Origin: Drosophila persimilis
Taxonomy: Eukaryota; Arthropoda; Insecta; Diptera; Drosophilidae
DNA length: 64,000 nt
Reading direction: 5' to 3'
Assembly: GCF_003286085.1 (NCBI RefSeq)
Contig: NW_020825317.1
Coordinates: forward strand, 3,472,001-3,536,000
In this document: positions 21,450 to 32,643 of the stretch, in pieces
Position numbering within the stretch: position 1 is the stretch's first letter
How the letters are laid out: every line of letters begins with the position of its first letter
The notes under the pieces: generated by a model
Databases searched by the model: none
The model's input: the letters and a program-made list of their open reading frames with translations, nothing else
Told to the model about the DNA's origin: nothing
Translations under genes and position numbers: made by a program

Positions 21450-23150
21450 TACAGGGTAAGATGACTGGAGTGAGGCATGACTGTGGACATAGTAATTCCA
21501 TTGCAGGCTATATGGGAAATAATGATATAGGATGCTCCAAAACCTGAACGAAGCATAAAAAACAATAGGTAACTATTATTAAAGCAGTATTAAATCGTTA
21601 GCGAAATGAATTTATGGACGGGAAGGTCCACCAAGATCAAAAACAAACTGAAACTAATCACAGAAATGGTCTATTGTCCTATTGTCCTATTGAATATCTC
21701 CTGTTGGAAATCACAAGCAAAACGAGCAAGAACATTTTGCTTGGCTGTATTTACCCACGGAATCGTACTATGTGATTCCGAAGAAGAAAATATTATCTCG
21801 GACAATTCAGTGTCATACACGGACATTATTCTTGCAGGCGATCTTTATGGCAATCTATTGTATAATTTTCCATCCCTGGGGCTGTGTGCAGTTAATGCAA
21901 CCTTTCTTACACATTTCAGCAACACCTGTGATTCTTGACATTTTCTTCACTAATGGCCCTCTTCTAAAAATTACCTTATCTTTGGCTTGACTGGCTTTGG
22001 ACTATCAAACTAATTCCTCTACGTATACAGACTTTACAAATATTGACTATAATGAACTTGATCTAGAATTTAATGCGTGTGAGTGGGCATCCATTTAAGA
22101 ATCTCTCCATGAGATTGATTGTAAATTGAATGTTATGAACAGCAATATTCAGTACTTGCTCAAAAACTTTAACCACTAAAAATCAAAGTGACCAAGCTAA
22201 GACAAAATTCGAGGTTTAGCAATGAGATTGAAAAACTATCTCATTAACGAGATGTTTCTTAAATGGAAGCAATATAGAACGGCTGACTTTCGTTTAAGTT
22301 ACAAAGAATTGAGAGCAACTGTTAACAAAGGTATAAAATCTCATATTCGTGGCTATCATAAATCTAAGATTCAAAATTAAACAAAGATGGAATGAGATTA
22401 ACAGTATAGGAATAGGAAAATGTAAACAGAAGTTCGAGCTTAATATAAATGTCGAAAAACTTAACAACAAGTTTTCGATAATTTATGTACCTGAAGCGAC
22501 AATTAACACGAACCTGAATATCATTCCACTCTGTGAAAACAGTTTAAGCTTTGTGTAGGTCAATCAATTTGATGTCTATGCGTGTTTAGCTAACGTGAAG
22601 TCTACAGCTGAATGTAAAGTAAACTTATATGCCGATGACGTCCAAATTTATGTTAGTAGTCCCGTCAATGAAATAAATCTTTGTATCAGTACGTCTAACT
22701 AAATGCTTTCCTTAATTGAGAAATGGGCAAAGAAGAATGGCTTAGGAATAAATTCAAAAGAATTGAAATGTATTGTAATTTCCAAAAACCTGATTGATAC
22801 AACAATCTCGAGAATGAATACATAGGAAAGACACACATTTCCTATGAATACCATGCAGTTAATCTGGGCAAAACCTTCAGTATCACTTTGTCACGGAATA
22901 AACATATCTCAATAGCAACTGGCTATCTAGCAATACTAGTCTGTTACGTCAGCTCTCGGCGTCTTTTTGCAGGAAGAAATGAGAAATGAATACATTTCTA
23001 AAGTAATTCTCATCCCCACTCTCTTTTATGGTGTATAAATTTTTGATGGAACAATCTTCCCCATAAAATAAAATCACTCAGGAGCGCAACTCATTTCCTC
23101 TACAACAAACTTAAGAACTCTTAAGAAAGCGATAAAAATAATGTTAGCAA
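21450..23150 (+). mobile_element. degenerate CR1/jockey-type non-LTR retrotransposon
   Basis: Successive fragments on the plus strand follow the order of a non-LTR ORF2. Endonuclease C-terminal motifs come first: DIILAGDLYGNLL, FLTHFSNTC and, after a frameshift, LDIFFTNGPL (about 21800-21960). A linker reads YRTADFRLSYKELRATVNKG (about 22270-22330). The reverse transcriptase catalytic box NLYADDVQIYVSS is near 22622-22665, followed by LSLIEKWAKKNGLGINSK. The RT fingers upstream of the catalytic box are deleted, and several frameshifts and stops are present. Clade assignment within the CR1/jockey group is uncertain. Confidence 0.75.
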
Positions 23151-23210
23151 ATAAATTCATATATACATTTGAAATAAATATAAAAATACAAAAACTGGAT
23201 ACAAAATTGT

Positions 23211-23960
23211 GAGCCGCGGCAAGGGCGGACTACCTTTATTCCTGGTACTTAGTAAGTATACTCGTATGTATATGTATGTGATTTTATCATTTATGTAATT
23301 AATATAATATATTTGATATGTTCGCTGTTCGCAAAAGTGACAAATTGATTTTTTGGCAAACAAATTTTTGTTTGCATTAGATTTTATCTGTTTCCAATTT
23401 TCTTTACATTTTATTTTACATCTTTCTTATTTCCTTATTCTCACCCCAACATCTGCCGTGTTTTTTCGCTCTGCACGAGGAAGAGCGTGTGTGAGAGAGG
23501 CGTAGCCACTGCAATTTCATTTGAGCCATAGAGCCTCTATAATAATAATCCGATGTGATCTATGTTCGGCAATTTGGTAGATATTGCCGGAGATCTACAT
23601 TTTTTTTGGGACGCAAGCAATCCGTCTGTCTGTCTGTCAATCTCGATGAGCGTCTTGATCTCAGAGACTAAAAGAGTGCAATTGCAAACAACTGTGGCAT
23701 TCATAATTTTGCAAATACGAAAAAATCGAAAATTACCATATCTAGGAGATTGCTAAATCAAATCGGATCATTATTATAGCCAGAAGGAACAGATAAAATT
23801 AGGTATCTTCCACGCGCTGACTCATTACCTCTCTCACACACTCTTGCTCGTGCAGTGTGCGACATCTAGCGAAAGGAATCGAGATAGTAACACACATACT
23901 ATCTCGCTTCCCATCTTCCTATCTAACACACATACTGACTGAGTATCGAATCGGGTATAA
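23211..23960. repeat. head-to-head pair of DINE-1-like fragments
   Basis: The left half (23211 to about 23605) is a plus-oriented 5' part: hairpin GAGCCGCGGCAAGGGCGG near 23212, terminal repeat GGTACTTAGTAAGTA and blocks ending at the 'gatatggtcat' equivalent. The right half (about 23610-23960) is minus-oriented: a GTCTGTCTGTCTGTC microsatellite, AGTCTCTGAGATC, TTATTATAGCCAGAAGGAAC, and its terminus CTGACTGAGTATCG near 23935-23948. The whole forms a large imperfect inverted structure with both 5' ends outward. Confidence 0.7.
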
Positions 23961-24140
23961 ATGCAGCTATAAATAAATTCTTAAATTTACTTAATAAAAT
24001 ATGCTTAATACTTTTTTTCACTATAACTAAAAATTTAAATATGCATTATTAAAAAAAGGGGCGGTGCCACACGCATTTTTTTTCTTAAATCCATTTCTTA
24101 TTGATTATAGTATATATCCAATACAAAAAACTAAATGAAA
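23961..24140. other. short AT-rich spacer between repeats
   Basis: AT-rich spacer of about 180 bp with an A-run near 24050 and a GGGGCGGTGCCACACGCAT stretch. Nothing further was recognised. Confidence 0.4.
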
Positions 24141-25253
24141 CGAGGGGGAACGTTGTGAGTTGCTGCGGACACCGCAACACTACGGTTATACCCGATACTA
24201 AGTCAGTATGGCTCTCCTCCGGCAGACGCCGCTAATATTTAACGACACGACAAAGAGTGCGTGCGAGAGAGACAGAAAATCAGTCTGAGCGTGACGTCGG
24301 GCGCTGCGTAGCCACTGCAAATTGATTTGTTCCTTTTGGCTAAAAAAATGGTCTGATCTGATCCAGCTTCAGCAATCTAATAGATATGGTCATTATCTAT
24401 GATTCTGCGTTTTTAGTTTTCTCAAATCTGCAATATTGTGGATGCAACAGATTTTCGTCCTTTGTGGGGGCGGATGGGGGGGGGGCGAAATTCTGAGATA
24501 TACGTTTTATAGTGACATCTTAAAGGAGTGTGTGCACCAAATTTGGTTACTCTAGCCTTAATAGTCTCTGAGATTTGTGGTTGCCTCAGATTTTCGTCCT
24601 TTGCGGGGGCGGAAGGGGGTGTGGCGAAATTTGGACAGGAAACGGTCAAGGTCCGATATCACAGGAGTGTGGATACCAAATTTGGTTGCTCTGGCTTTTA
24701 TAGGTTCTGAGATCCTTGAACTCATATTTTGCAATTGGCAAAACCGACCATGAAACCTGTGTGTTAGAGTGAGACAGAGCGAGAAAGAGTGAAATTGTTT
24801 TCGTGATTCTGGCTGTAATAATTATACGATCTGGTTCAGATTTTGCACTCTAGAAGATATAGTCATCTTCTACGATTCTGCGTTTTTAGTTTTCTCGTAT
24901 CGTCGAAATTGTGGATGCCACAGATTTTCGCCCTTTGTGGGGGCGGAAGTGGGCGGGGCAAAGTTTTGAAATATTTTTGGAGCAGTGACATATCACAGAA
25001 GTCTGGATCCAAAACATCGTTGCTCTAGCTCTTATAGTCTTTGAGCATTAGGCGCTGAAGGGGACGGACAGACGGACAGACGGACAGACGGACGGACGGA
25101 CAGACAGACAGGGCTCAATCGACTCGGCTATTGATGCTGATCAAGAATATATATACTTTATAGGGTCGGAAACGATTCCTTCTGGACGTTACACACATCC
25201 ACTTTTACCACAAATCTAATATACCCCAATACTCATTTTGAGTATCGGGTATA
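24141..25253 (+). repeat. full-length DINE-1/mini-me-like (Helentron) element
   Basis: About 1.1 kb with both ends. The 5' end CGAGGGGGAACGTTGTGAG leads into the hairpin GAGTTGC (24157-24163) / GCAACAC (24174-24180) and the subterminal repeat TATACCCGATACT near 24187. The body has two similar blocks (CAGATTTTCGTCCTTTG-GGGGGCGG) and an (RGAC)n microsatellite at about 25062-25111. The 3' portion has (TA)n, GGGTCGGAAACGATTCC and a terminal hairpin ATACTCA (25229-25235) / TGAGTAT (25239-25245) that merges with the inverted terminal motif AGTATCGGGTATA. No protein is encoded. Nonautonomous Helentrons of this type depend on a Rep/Helicase supplied elsewhere. Confidence 0.88.
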
Positions 25254-25284
25254 AAAATCTTGTTCCGTTCGGGAGTTATTAATT

Positions 25285-25473
25285 TTGGCCAACAAAAGTG
25301 GTCGTTCGGACCATAGTTCGCCGGTCAGAACCAGAAGGGAGCTTACGCAGAAAAGCGGCCCCGAGTACAGACGTTGTACTAAGCTTACTCAGAAACCCGG
25401 CTTCGTATACAGACGTTGTACCAAGAGCTTACGGAGAAGTCTGGCGATCATTAAAGTCATCAAACTAATCTAA
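25285..25473 (+). other. short frame with 14-residue tandem repeat
   Basis: A 62-codon frame just after the DINE 3' end contains the unit LTQKSGPEYRRCTK followed directly by LTQKPGFVYRRCTK and a partial third unit (SLRRS). At DNA level these are units of about 42-44 bp at 25341-25382, 25383-25426 and 25427-25444. It may be a piece of a transposon leader or a chance duplicated segment. No known protein was recognised. Confidence 0.3.
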
Positions 25474-25618
25474 TTAAGAAATTAAAAGTGTTAAAGTATC
25501 CAGCCAACCCCGACGTCTCCCTCAAAGTTCCATCAACTTCTACAAATTTTTCTGGATTGACCCCTGGACGTGACTGAGCTTACCTCAGCATAAAATACAT
25601 AGGTCCATCACAACCTAA

Positions 25619-26380
25619 TTATAAAAATTTAAATAAGAAAAAAAAACTTTTTATCTGAAAGTTGGTTGAATTTTTTGTTTCTATAAAATAATCCTTCACT
25701 TCTTGTTTAGTGGGAGGAATATTTAATAATCTTATCATTTCTGAAGAATAACTACTTGCCGATTTAATTTGTGATCTCACATATCTAATGGATGAAGTAT
25801 ATGGATCTGAAGAGGCTGCCAACATGTCGAAAAGGTCTTGGTTTTGCTTAATTCGTGATGTCTTGCACGTATTCATATTCCTGTATTTTTTGTAATCTTT
25901 GTTTTTCGTTTTCTGGGCTCCCTTTGACATCTCTCCAATTGGTAGGCTCTGGTGTTCAATTAAAATTTTACCATGTGTCAGAATTTTATGAAGCATAGGA
26001 GTTAGCTTCTTTTCAGGATATTTTTCCTGTAACAGCTCAGCATTCTTCGAGGCATACTCACCAAACTTGCGAGTATTTTTTTTCTTTGCAGTTTAAAATA
26101 TTTAAAATAACACCCAATCTTTTGATAATGTCAATATCTCCAGTTATTTATACAGTAATTTCGTTTTTCTCAAAGAATGTCGGTGATGAGCTGTCATCGC
26201 TTGTGTTTCCAAATCCTTGTTTGGGGCAGTCCATTTTCAGTGATAGTTTGTCTAAGAATTTTTAATGAATAATTTTTTTCCTAGTCTTTTGTATTTCCGT
26301 GGATAGCGTGCTGATGTCAAAAGATTCTCCCTCTCGCAGAATGGTATATGCAAGTTTTAAAATGAACTCCATACATCTAT
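25619..26380 (-). pseudogene. Transib (RAG1-like) transposase remnant
   Basis: Minus-strand fragments follow the C-terminal half of Transib-type transposases. Near 26180-26250 is PKQGFGNTSDDSSPTFF, then ITGDIDIIKRLGVIL. The longest piece, ending at 25619, contains HKILTHGKILIEHQSLPIGE, then NKDYKKYRNMN and LLAASSDPYTSS-type sequence (here DMLAASSDPYTSS). The segment before NKDYKKYR corresponds to the part of RAG1 holding the third catalytic acidic residue; by alignment from memory, that Glu is replaced by Lys here. Stops and frameshifts interrupt the rest and no terminal repeats were found. Superfamily assignment is by remembered motif order. Confidence 0.65.
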
Positions 26381-27119
26381 GTTAATTCTTGCATGCAGAA
26401 CCTGGTCAAAACGACAGGTAAAGGTAGAAATACTAGCCTGCATATTCATACATAACTAACAACATAATTGAGGTAGCGCGAGATGGAAAATTATTCTAAT
26501 ATTGAGTGTACCTGAGCATATGGATTTATAAGTAGCTAACTTTTGAGCAGTTTTTCAACTCTGACTGCACTTTACAAAAATATATCCCTAAATTTTCCCA
26601 AGATTTGTTTTTTATACGTTCTTTGAACTATTTATTAACTAAGTCTAAAGCTCTTTCTGGGCTTCGGAGCCGTTTGGCTTCTATAGCGACTTACATGCTA
26701 TAACCTCGCACAAAAAACGGTCAAAATATGATTTTGTATGCGATTTGATTTGATGTGATAGCCCATATTTTAGATGGTTTGCAAAACAGGCTTTTCTAAA
26801 CAGCTGCCTATGCAACTGACCATATTTTAACTGCTTTATTTTAACTTTATTTAACTGCGATATTCTTGGAGAATCCCGAGTGACATATAGCCTGCTCAGT
26901 CAGGGTTTAAATTTGGGAAAACTTAAATATTACCAAATGATATATACCACTAAACATTCGGATGCAAATAGCAAAGCCATGCCCTGTACCTGTACTCACA
27001 TAGGGGATTGAGGCATTTGGTAACTGTGGTTACGCAGACAAGTAAAAGTTGAACGTGGGCTTTAATAATACAGCTAGATATATTTCGGTTAAGCCCTAAT
27101 GACAGAATCTCAGCTTTCT
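26381..27119. other. AT-rich noncoding DNA between transposon remains
   Basis: No protein motif, tandem repeat or inverted termini were recognised in this segment. It probably consists of older transposon debris, given its neighbours. Confidence 0.35.
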
Positions 27120-27485
27120 CATCCATAATATCAAAAATTAATTTATCAAATGGATTGCATATAAGATGCTTGTAATTCTTCTAGATTTATTAATTCTGTC
27201 AGAACAAATAACATTATCACCATTCGATATCAAACTTTAAATTAAATTCTTCGTCAGTGTCATTCGCATATGGAATCAGCTATCGTATCACATGAAAAAG
27301 ATAACAAATCTTTCACAGTTTAAAACGCAGTTAAGAGCCCACCTTACAGTAGATTAACAAACTGAACATCTGAATATCTCAAAACCAGATTGAAATAAAA
27401 ATAAGATTGAAAATAAATAAAACAACATAACCTATAATGAATAATACAAATGTAACATACATATATGTAACCCTAAATTAGAATG
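27120..27485 (+). mobile_element. 3' end of a CR1/jockey-type non-LTR element
   Basis: The plus strand reads, with frameshifts, NSVRTNNIITIRYQ, then SVIRIWNQLSYHMKKITNLS and QFKTQLRAHL before a stop near 27350, followed by an A-rich tail. This is the usual C-terminal end of ORF2 in this group (WN-LP ... FK-LK-L). It has the same orientation as the fragment at 21450-23150 and could be that element's 3' end, separated by later insertions. Confidence 0.55.
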
Positions 27486-27508
27486 AAAGATTATGTATTC
27501 ATATTAGT

Positions 27509-27907
27509 TTAGTTTGATCCAACCAAAACCAATGTGATATCTAGTGACCCCTTGCTTGTAGAACTAGGAAAGCCAAATAAATAAATCTCCCTATAACTTT
27601 CTTGTGATTTCCTGCCACAGCGTAAGTAAGGAAGTCCCGAACTATCGATAAACAGGTAATGCGTACCTCTGTCGAGATGAGAACATAATAATAACATGAC
27701 TGTAAAAGTATTGCTACCTGTAAGGTCCTTGAAGTTTTTGTTGAGTAGGAGAAGTGGAAAAATCAAACGCAAACAAAAACTACGAATTATTTTAAAGCAA
27801 ACAAAATTTAAAAACAATTTGTTTTTACGAATTCTATATTACGAATTTTGCGTACAACGAATTTATGTTTGGTCCCCTTGAGATTCGCTATATGGAAGTT
27901 CGACTGT
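27509..27907 (-). mobile_element. possible pogo/Tigger-like element end
   Basis: Read on the minus strand, the sequence begins at about 27907 with CAGTCGAACTTCCATATAGC, followed by AAATTCGTTGTACGC and AATTCGTAATATAGAATTCG repeats. This is the style of pogo/Tigger termini, next to a TA. Further along, a minus-strand frame (27509-27817) includes TVMLLLCSHLDRGTH, weakly like the conserved TVLLC...GT block of pogo-type transposases. The other terminus is not found, so the element would be truncated or deleted. Tentative. Confidence 0.35.
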
Positions 27908-30900
27908 AATAATTTAATATTGCTTGTAGGAGGTCGGTTCGCTTCGGAAACGAAGATCCGGCTCAAAAGACCAATGTTTGTAGGGGGGCGATTCGTTCCT
28001 GTATTGTTTCCAAAGATAATTCCAAAGAAGTAGTCGTAGTAGATACATATGTGTTTTTTTCCTATATAATGCCGATCGGTTGAAGTGGAATCGTAACTCA
28101 TTATGTGATTTCTAGCTAATAAACTAAGGCCGGCCAAGAGCCGGATGGATCTTGAAAGTGAGCGCGGGACCGCTTTCAGAGTGTTGTCAAAGAGGGAGTA
28201 CAAAGCGCTGTAACTGGTTGTTAATGGAGAGTGGTACCCGGGAGCGATAACAAGCGGAAAACATAGGGTGCTAACAGCGCTATTGCTCTGCTACAGATGT
28301 TCCCCTGAACAAGTATTGAACATAACTGAAAATTGAAATAATTCATCAACGTTTATATGATTATATAAAACTACTTTTATAAAATATTACTTATATTATT
28401 AATAAATAGTTATTCGATTTGAAAGGTATGCACAAAGTTAATTTTTTCGGTATTTTTTCATATTTTATAGAATTGGTTTTCTTTATTATTATTTTCTACA
28501 AAGTCTTTCTAATACATTCAACTATACAAAACATTGGTTCTAGGAATATTTTTAACTCTGATTAACCGAGCAAATTTTTGTAACTTAACATCGTGACTGA
28601 AATAAGCAAAAATGAGGTTACTCGTGCATATTTGAAGATTCAAATGTCTATCCCACAAATCAAATGAAAAACGTTAAGGCGAATCCACTCGAAATCTGGC
28701 TGCACTCAAACCATTATCCCGGAAAGAGCTCTGCCGCACCTTTGCCCTTCCCAGTCCCTCCCATCCACATTGGCTTTGGTCGCAAAACTTTGGCTAAAAT
28801 AAGCAGACAACTTTGGATTCGGTACGGCAGTGCGCTCTCCCCCAGTGTGACCTCCTCTAATGTCATAACATTGCAATTGATTTCTTAGCTTTTTCGGAAT
28901 GTAATTAGATTTAGTCAAAGTCAGTTGACCCGAAACTCTGACTCAGACTCGAACCCGACCTAAGCAAGTGAAAAGGACGAAAGAGATAGATGGTGATGGA
29001 AGTTTTTCGACTTGTTCTTGCTCATATTTTTCAATATGGATTTATTTTTATTTCCAGAACGAACTTTGTTGCGAAAGTTTTTTTTTTGTGTTTTGGAGGA
29101 AAATTGAAATTGGAAAAGTCGGGCCAGTCGGTATAAGGTGCATGCTCGGCTTCGGCAAGTTGATATTTTATGCGAATGCAGAGGCCAAATCCCACATAAT
29201 GCATCTGCAAATAGGAACAAGCAAGCTGGTATACCGGCAGACCACCTCAAAACATATCCCACAGATACGGTCACATACGTGGCGTAGCAGAGAAGTTCCT
29301 TGGGTGATTCCGGGAGTTTACTGACGGATTTTCTTGTCTATTTTCGCATGGATTATGGCCGCCACACGTCAGCCAGTGCCGGTGGCGGGGCCATATACCG
29401 GAATAGTAGAGCCTGCGGCAAATGTGTTCACATTTTTCGGTCCCTCATGTAGGCGGTAATTGGCTGCTGCTCCTTCTGCTTCTGCTGTTTCTGTTTCTAC
29501 TACCAGCTCCTGTTACCCGATCCACAACCCCACTCCTCCCCTCCCCCTCTGGATTACGTAACTGAGCCGGAGGCCCTTTTCAGACAGCTGCTTATGCACT
29601 GGAAAACTTAGCTCCGTTTTGGTTTCAGTCTCTTTGTTTCTGGTTCCAGCCCGGCCAAGTCTCAGGGAAAAAGAAAAACTTCACAACTGCTATGATGAAC
29701 AGAGAGAGAGAGAGAGAGAGAGAGAGACAAGTATATATAGCTATAGATATAGAGAGAGCGGTAAAGTATTTGCCGAAAATATTTTAGCAAATGTTTATTC
29801 TCTACAAAGAGGTAGGGGTCTTATTCCAAAGACAAAACATAAAGAAACGATCTGGGTTGGGCTATGGCGCATTCTCGTATAGGATATGCATGCCATTGAC
29901 GATTCGACATGATTATTAAGGAATAACACCAGTCAAATGAGGATCTGTTCACTTCTTACAGATCAGACTCCGATATAGTGTTTATAGTATATAAATATGC
30001 GTACAAGCTCAAGAGTGAAAATGATTCGGCTTGATACGGGTCAGCCTCGTGGCATTCATAAACTTGTGTTTCACAAAATTTACTCATTCGAAACGCAGGC
30101 TGCTCTTGAGTTCAAGCCGGGTAGCAGCGGAGCGGGAGCTGGTTTAGGTCCAAAGTTGTGTAGCCATTTTCGCTGCCGCTCCTGTGGGTACTGCGTCCTG
30201 CTGGCTGTTGTGCACAAACTCGTTTCTTTAGCATAGTTTGGCATGCGGCTCAAGTGGAAGTTGGACCGCAAGTATCCGTTGGAACAAAAGTAGAGGGAAC
30301 TATGTAAGGCGGCCCACTCCCACTCCCGCGCTGCTTGCAGCTCCACACTCCCAGACACACACATCTGGGGACCACCCGGCAGGTGAAACTTTGGATATTA
30401 TCAACACTAACACAAGGCTTTATGCAACACTAAATGTCGCTTGACATCGCCAGGAAGCCGCAAAAATCTATCATCTCTTCATTTTACATCCATCCTGTTC
30501 ATTTCTCCGGGTCAGACCTCCGGGGGAGGATAGTTGGCGGCGACTGGCATACGTTTAACATAGTTTTGATCCGTTTTCTGGCTGCCCTGCTGCTGTTGTC
30601 TGGCAAATTACACAAATTGAGTGAGGACCGCAGGCCATTCGAGGGCATTCCAGCCCTCGGCCCTTCCTCGGCATACCCATCCACTCATGACAAACTAAAA
30701 TTTACTCAACTTGGGATCTCCAGAGCTTGTTTGGCTTAAAGTCAAAGGCAGCTGTCAGTGTCAGACATCTCCGCCTGTGCCCCAGCATTCCCTCAACAAA
30801 CAATTCCGCACTCAATTGAAATGCTCAAGTGAAGTGTCATCAAAGCAGTGGACGTAACCGTAAACCGAAACCAAAACCAGGAGAATCTTCAGGAGCCCAA

Positions 30901-31179
30901 TGCCAGAAACATTCTCTCGGAGCAGTCTTTCTTCTATGCTTTTCGTATGAATTCCGTTCAGTAGAAAATAATATAAGTGAAATCTTTTCAAAGTCAATTG
31001 CTTTCACAAAACTTTTCAACTTGTTTGTGAATTGGAAAGTTGGCTGTATAACTTTGCCACCTGTGTTGCTGAATTCATTTTCCATTGATTAAAAGATTGA
31101 TTGTTTCATTTCATCGGAAATTTTGCGTAAGAAGCGAAGAACTGTAAACATTCCGTGGTACAGCCGCATATCCCCGACG
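27908..31179. other. noncoding, no recognised gene
   Basis: The first 400 bases (to about 28310) look repeat-derived but were not assigned. The rest looks single-copy, with an (AG)n run at 29700-29728. No gene was recognised. Confidence 0.4.
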
Positions 31180-31845
31180 CACAGTGGGACATCATCCGAA
31201 AAGAGGTGGCAAAAGTCAATGAATTGTAAGAGCGCTTTGGATAAATAGAGAGCTTTCAAATATCTAGTTTTCAAATAATCGGACTCATTCTTTGGGAGAT
31301 TTGAGCATTTAAAGTTCTAAAATTGTTTCAGTGTGCAAAAATGTACTCAACTGTTATTCACTTACTGCGTCTTTACGGTGGAAAAGAAAAAATAGAACTA
31401 TTTATCTTATGATTCTTTTTATGGTATCTTTTATTATTCATTATTATCAATACTCATAAAAAAAACTGGTTTATTGCATAGCAAGTTCTACAGAAAAAGA
31501 AAATAAATATTACTTGCAATGCGTTTGATTTTTTTACATAAATAAAAAATTCACAAGATTTTATAATGCAAATTCAAAAAAAAAATGTTTAAGTTAAGGC
31601 TAAAAATTAAATATAAAAATGTGTTATGTAGCGAAAATGTCCATTAAACTTTCTTTATAGACAAAAAAAAAATAATTAAATACAAAAATTGTGTTTTATA
31701 TTGGCAAATATGCGCCGGAACAAAGTTCAACTTTGACACAATATTGTGAAGCTTCTAGTCGTCGTAACTCCCTGTACATGTGCAGACTTAATCTTGAAAG
31801 AAATAATTAATTTAGCAAGCTAAATTGGACGAATGTCCCACTGTG
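31180..31845. mobile_element. nonautonomous Transib-like element with RSS-like heptamer ends
   Basis: A perfect 13-bp inverted terminal repeat, CACAGTGGGACAT, lies at 31180-31192 and inverted at 31833-31845. It is flanked by CGACG (31175-31179) on the left and CGACT (31846-31850) on the right, a 5-bp target duplication with one change. Transib elements are known for termini beginning with a CACAGTG/CACAATG-type heptamer, like V(D)J recombination signals, and for GC-rich 5-bp duplications. The 666-bp interior is AT-rich with no coding capacity, so it would have needed transposase in trans. Confidence 0.65.
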
Positions 31846-31850
31846 CGACT

Positions 31851-32643
31851 TCTGGTACCTCTCAAACACTGTAATGCCCACGTTACTATCTAATATCTAG
31901 CACTGGTCACACAACTACGATTCCTCATCTTCGGACAGAGCTTAATAGAGAAATATGGATTCTCCTCCGCACACCGATATATACATACATATGTACACTC
32001 TTATTCTAGTATTTGGGATTATGGTGGGTGGATGGAGCATAGGAATAATTGTTTTTATGCTGCTCTTCATTAAAATGCTGCCACACAAATTAGACGGTAA
32101 ATCGCTGCCAAATTCCCCGACATGCAGTGAAAATCCACTGGGTAAATCCTCTCATCGCTTTGGATATTGAAAGGGGCAGGCATTTTAATTAAATTAAAGG
32201 CAAAATGCCAGCTAACATTTATGTCCTGTTATATGGCCTGGCCATATGCATAGGCATATGTGTGCCGGCTGGCCATGAAATATGTATTAACATGGCCGCA
32301 CTCAGGCCACTCCTTCCCCCAGGAGGGAGTCAAACATGTAAACGAGAGTCCCAGCCGGAAACCGCGAAAACCACACGCCGGAAAACTAAACACGGCCAGG
32401 ACACCGCCCGCCCCACTGGCTCTGTCCGGCCAGGCAGCGGCAGCGGGACTGTGCACCATTGGGCCACCTGGCCAACTCGTTAGCGCTTAGCAGGCTAAAT
32501 GATATGGCCAATATCAATATTGGCACCAACTTGCCCCTTAACGGGGTCGAATGCGGAGTCCGGACTGCAGAGTTCAAGTGGTAAAAAGAAGGCGCTGGAC
32601 CATATCGTACATCACGGACGATGCACGAACACTGCAGGAAAAA
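31851..32643. other. noncoding, possible small ORF
   Basis: A 71-codon frame from an ATG at 31955 would encode a peptide with one hydrophobic segment (about residues 17-42). Nothing else supports it, and it is not called as a gene. The rest is GC-richer single-copy-looking sequence. Confidence 0.3.

Noticed and set aside
24528-24710. Short frames recurring with near-identical sequence at 3.2, 24.5 and 33.0 kb
   Set aside because: They are shadows of the DINE body repeated in each copy. Their frames are not kept across copies and no Rep/Helicase motif is present.
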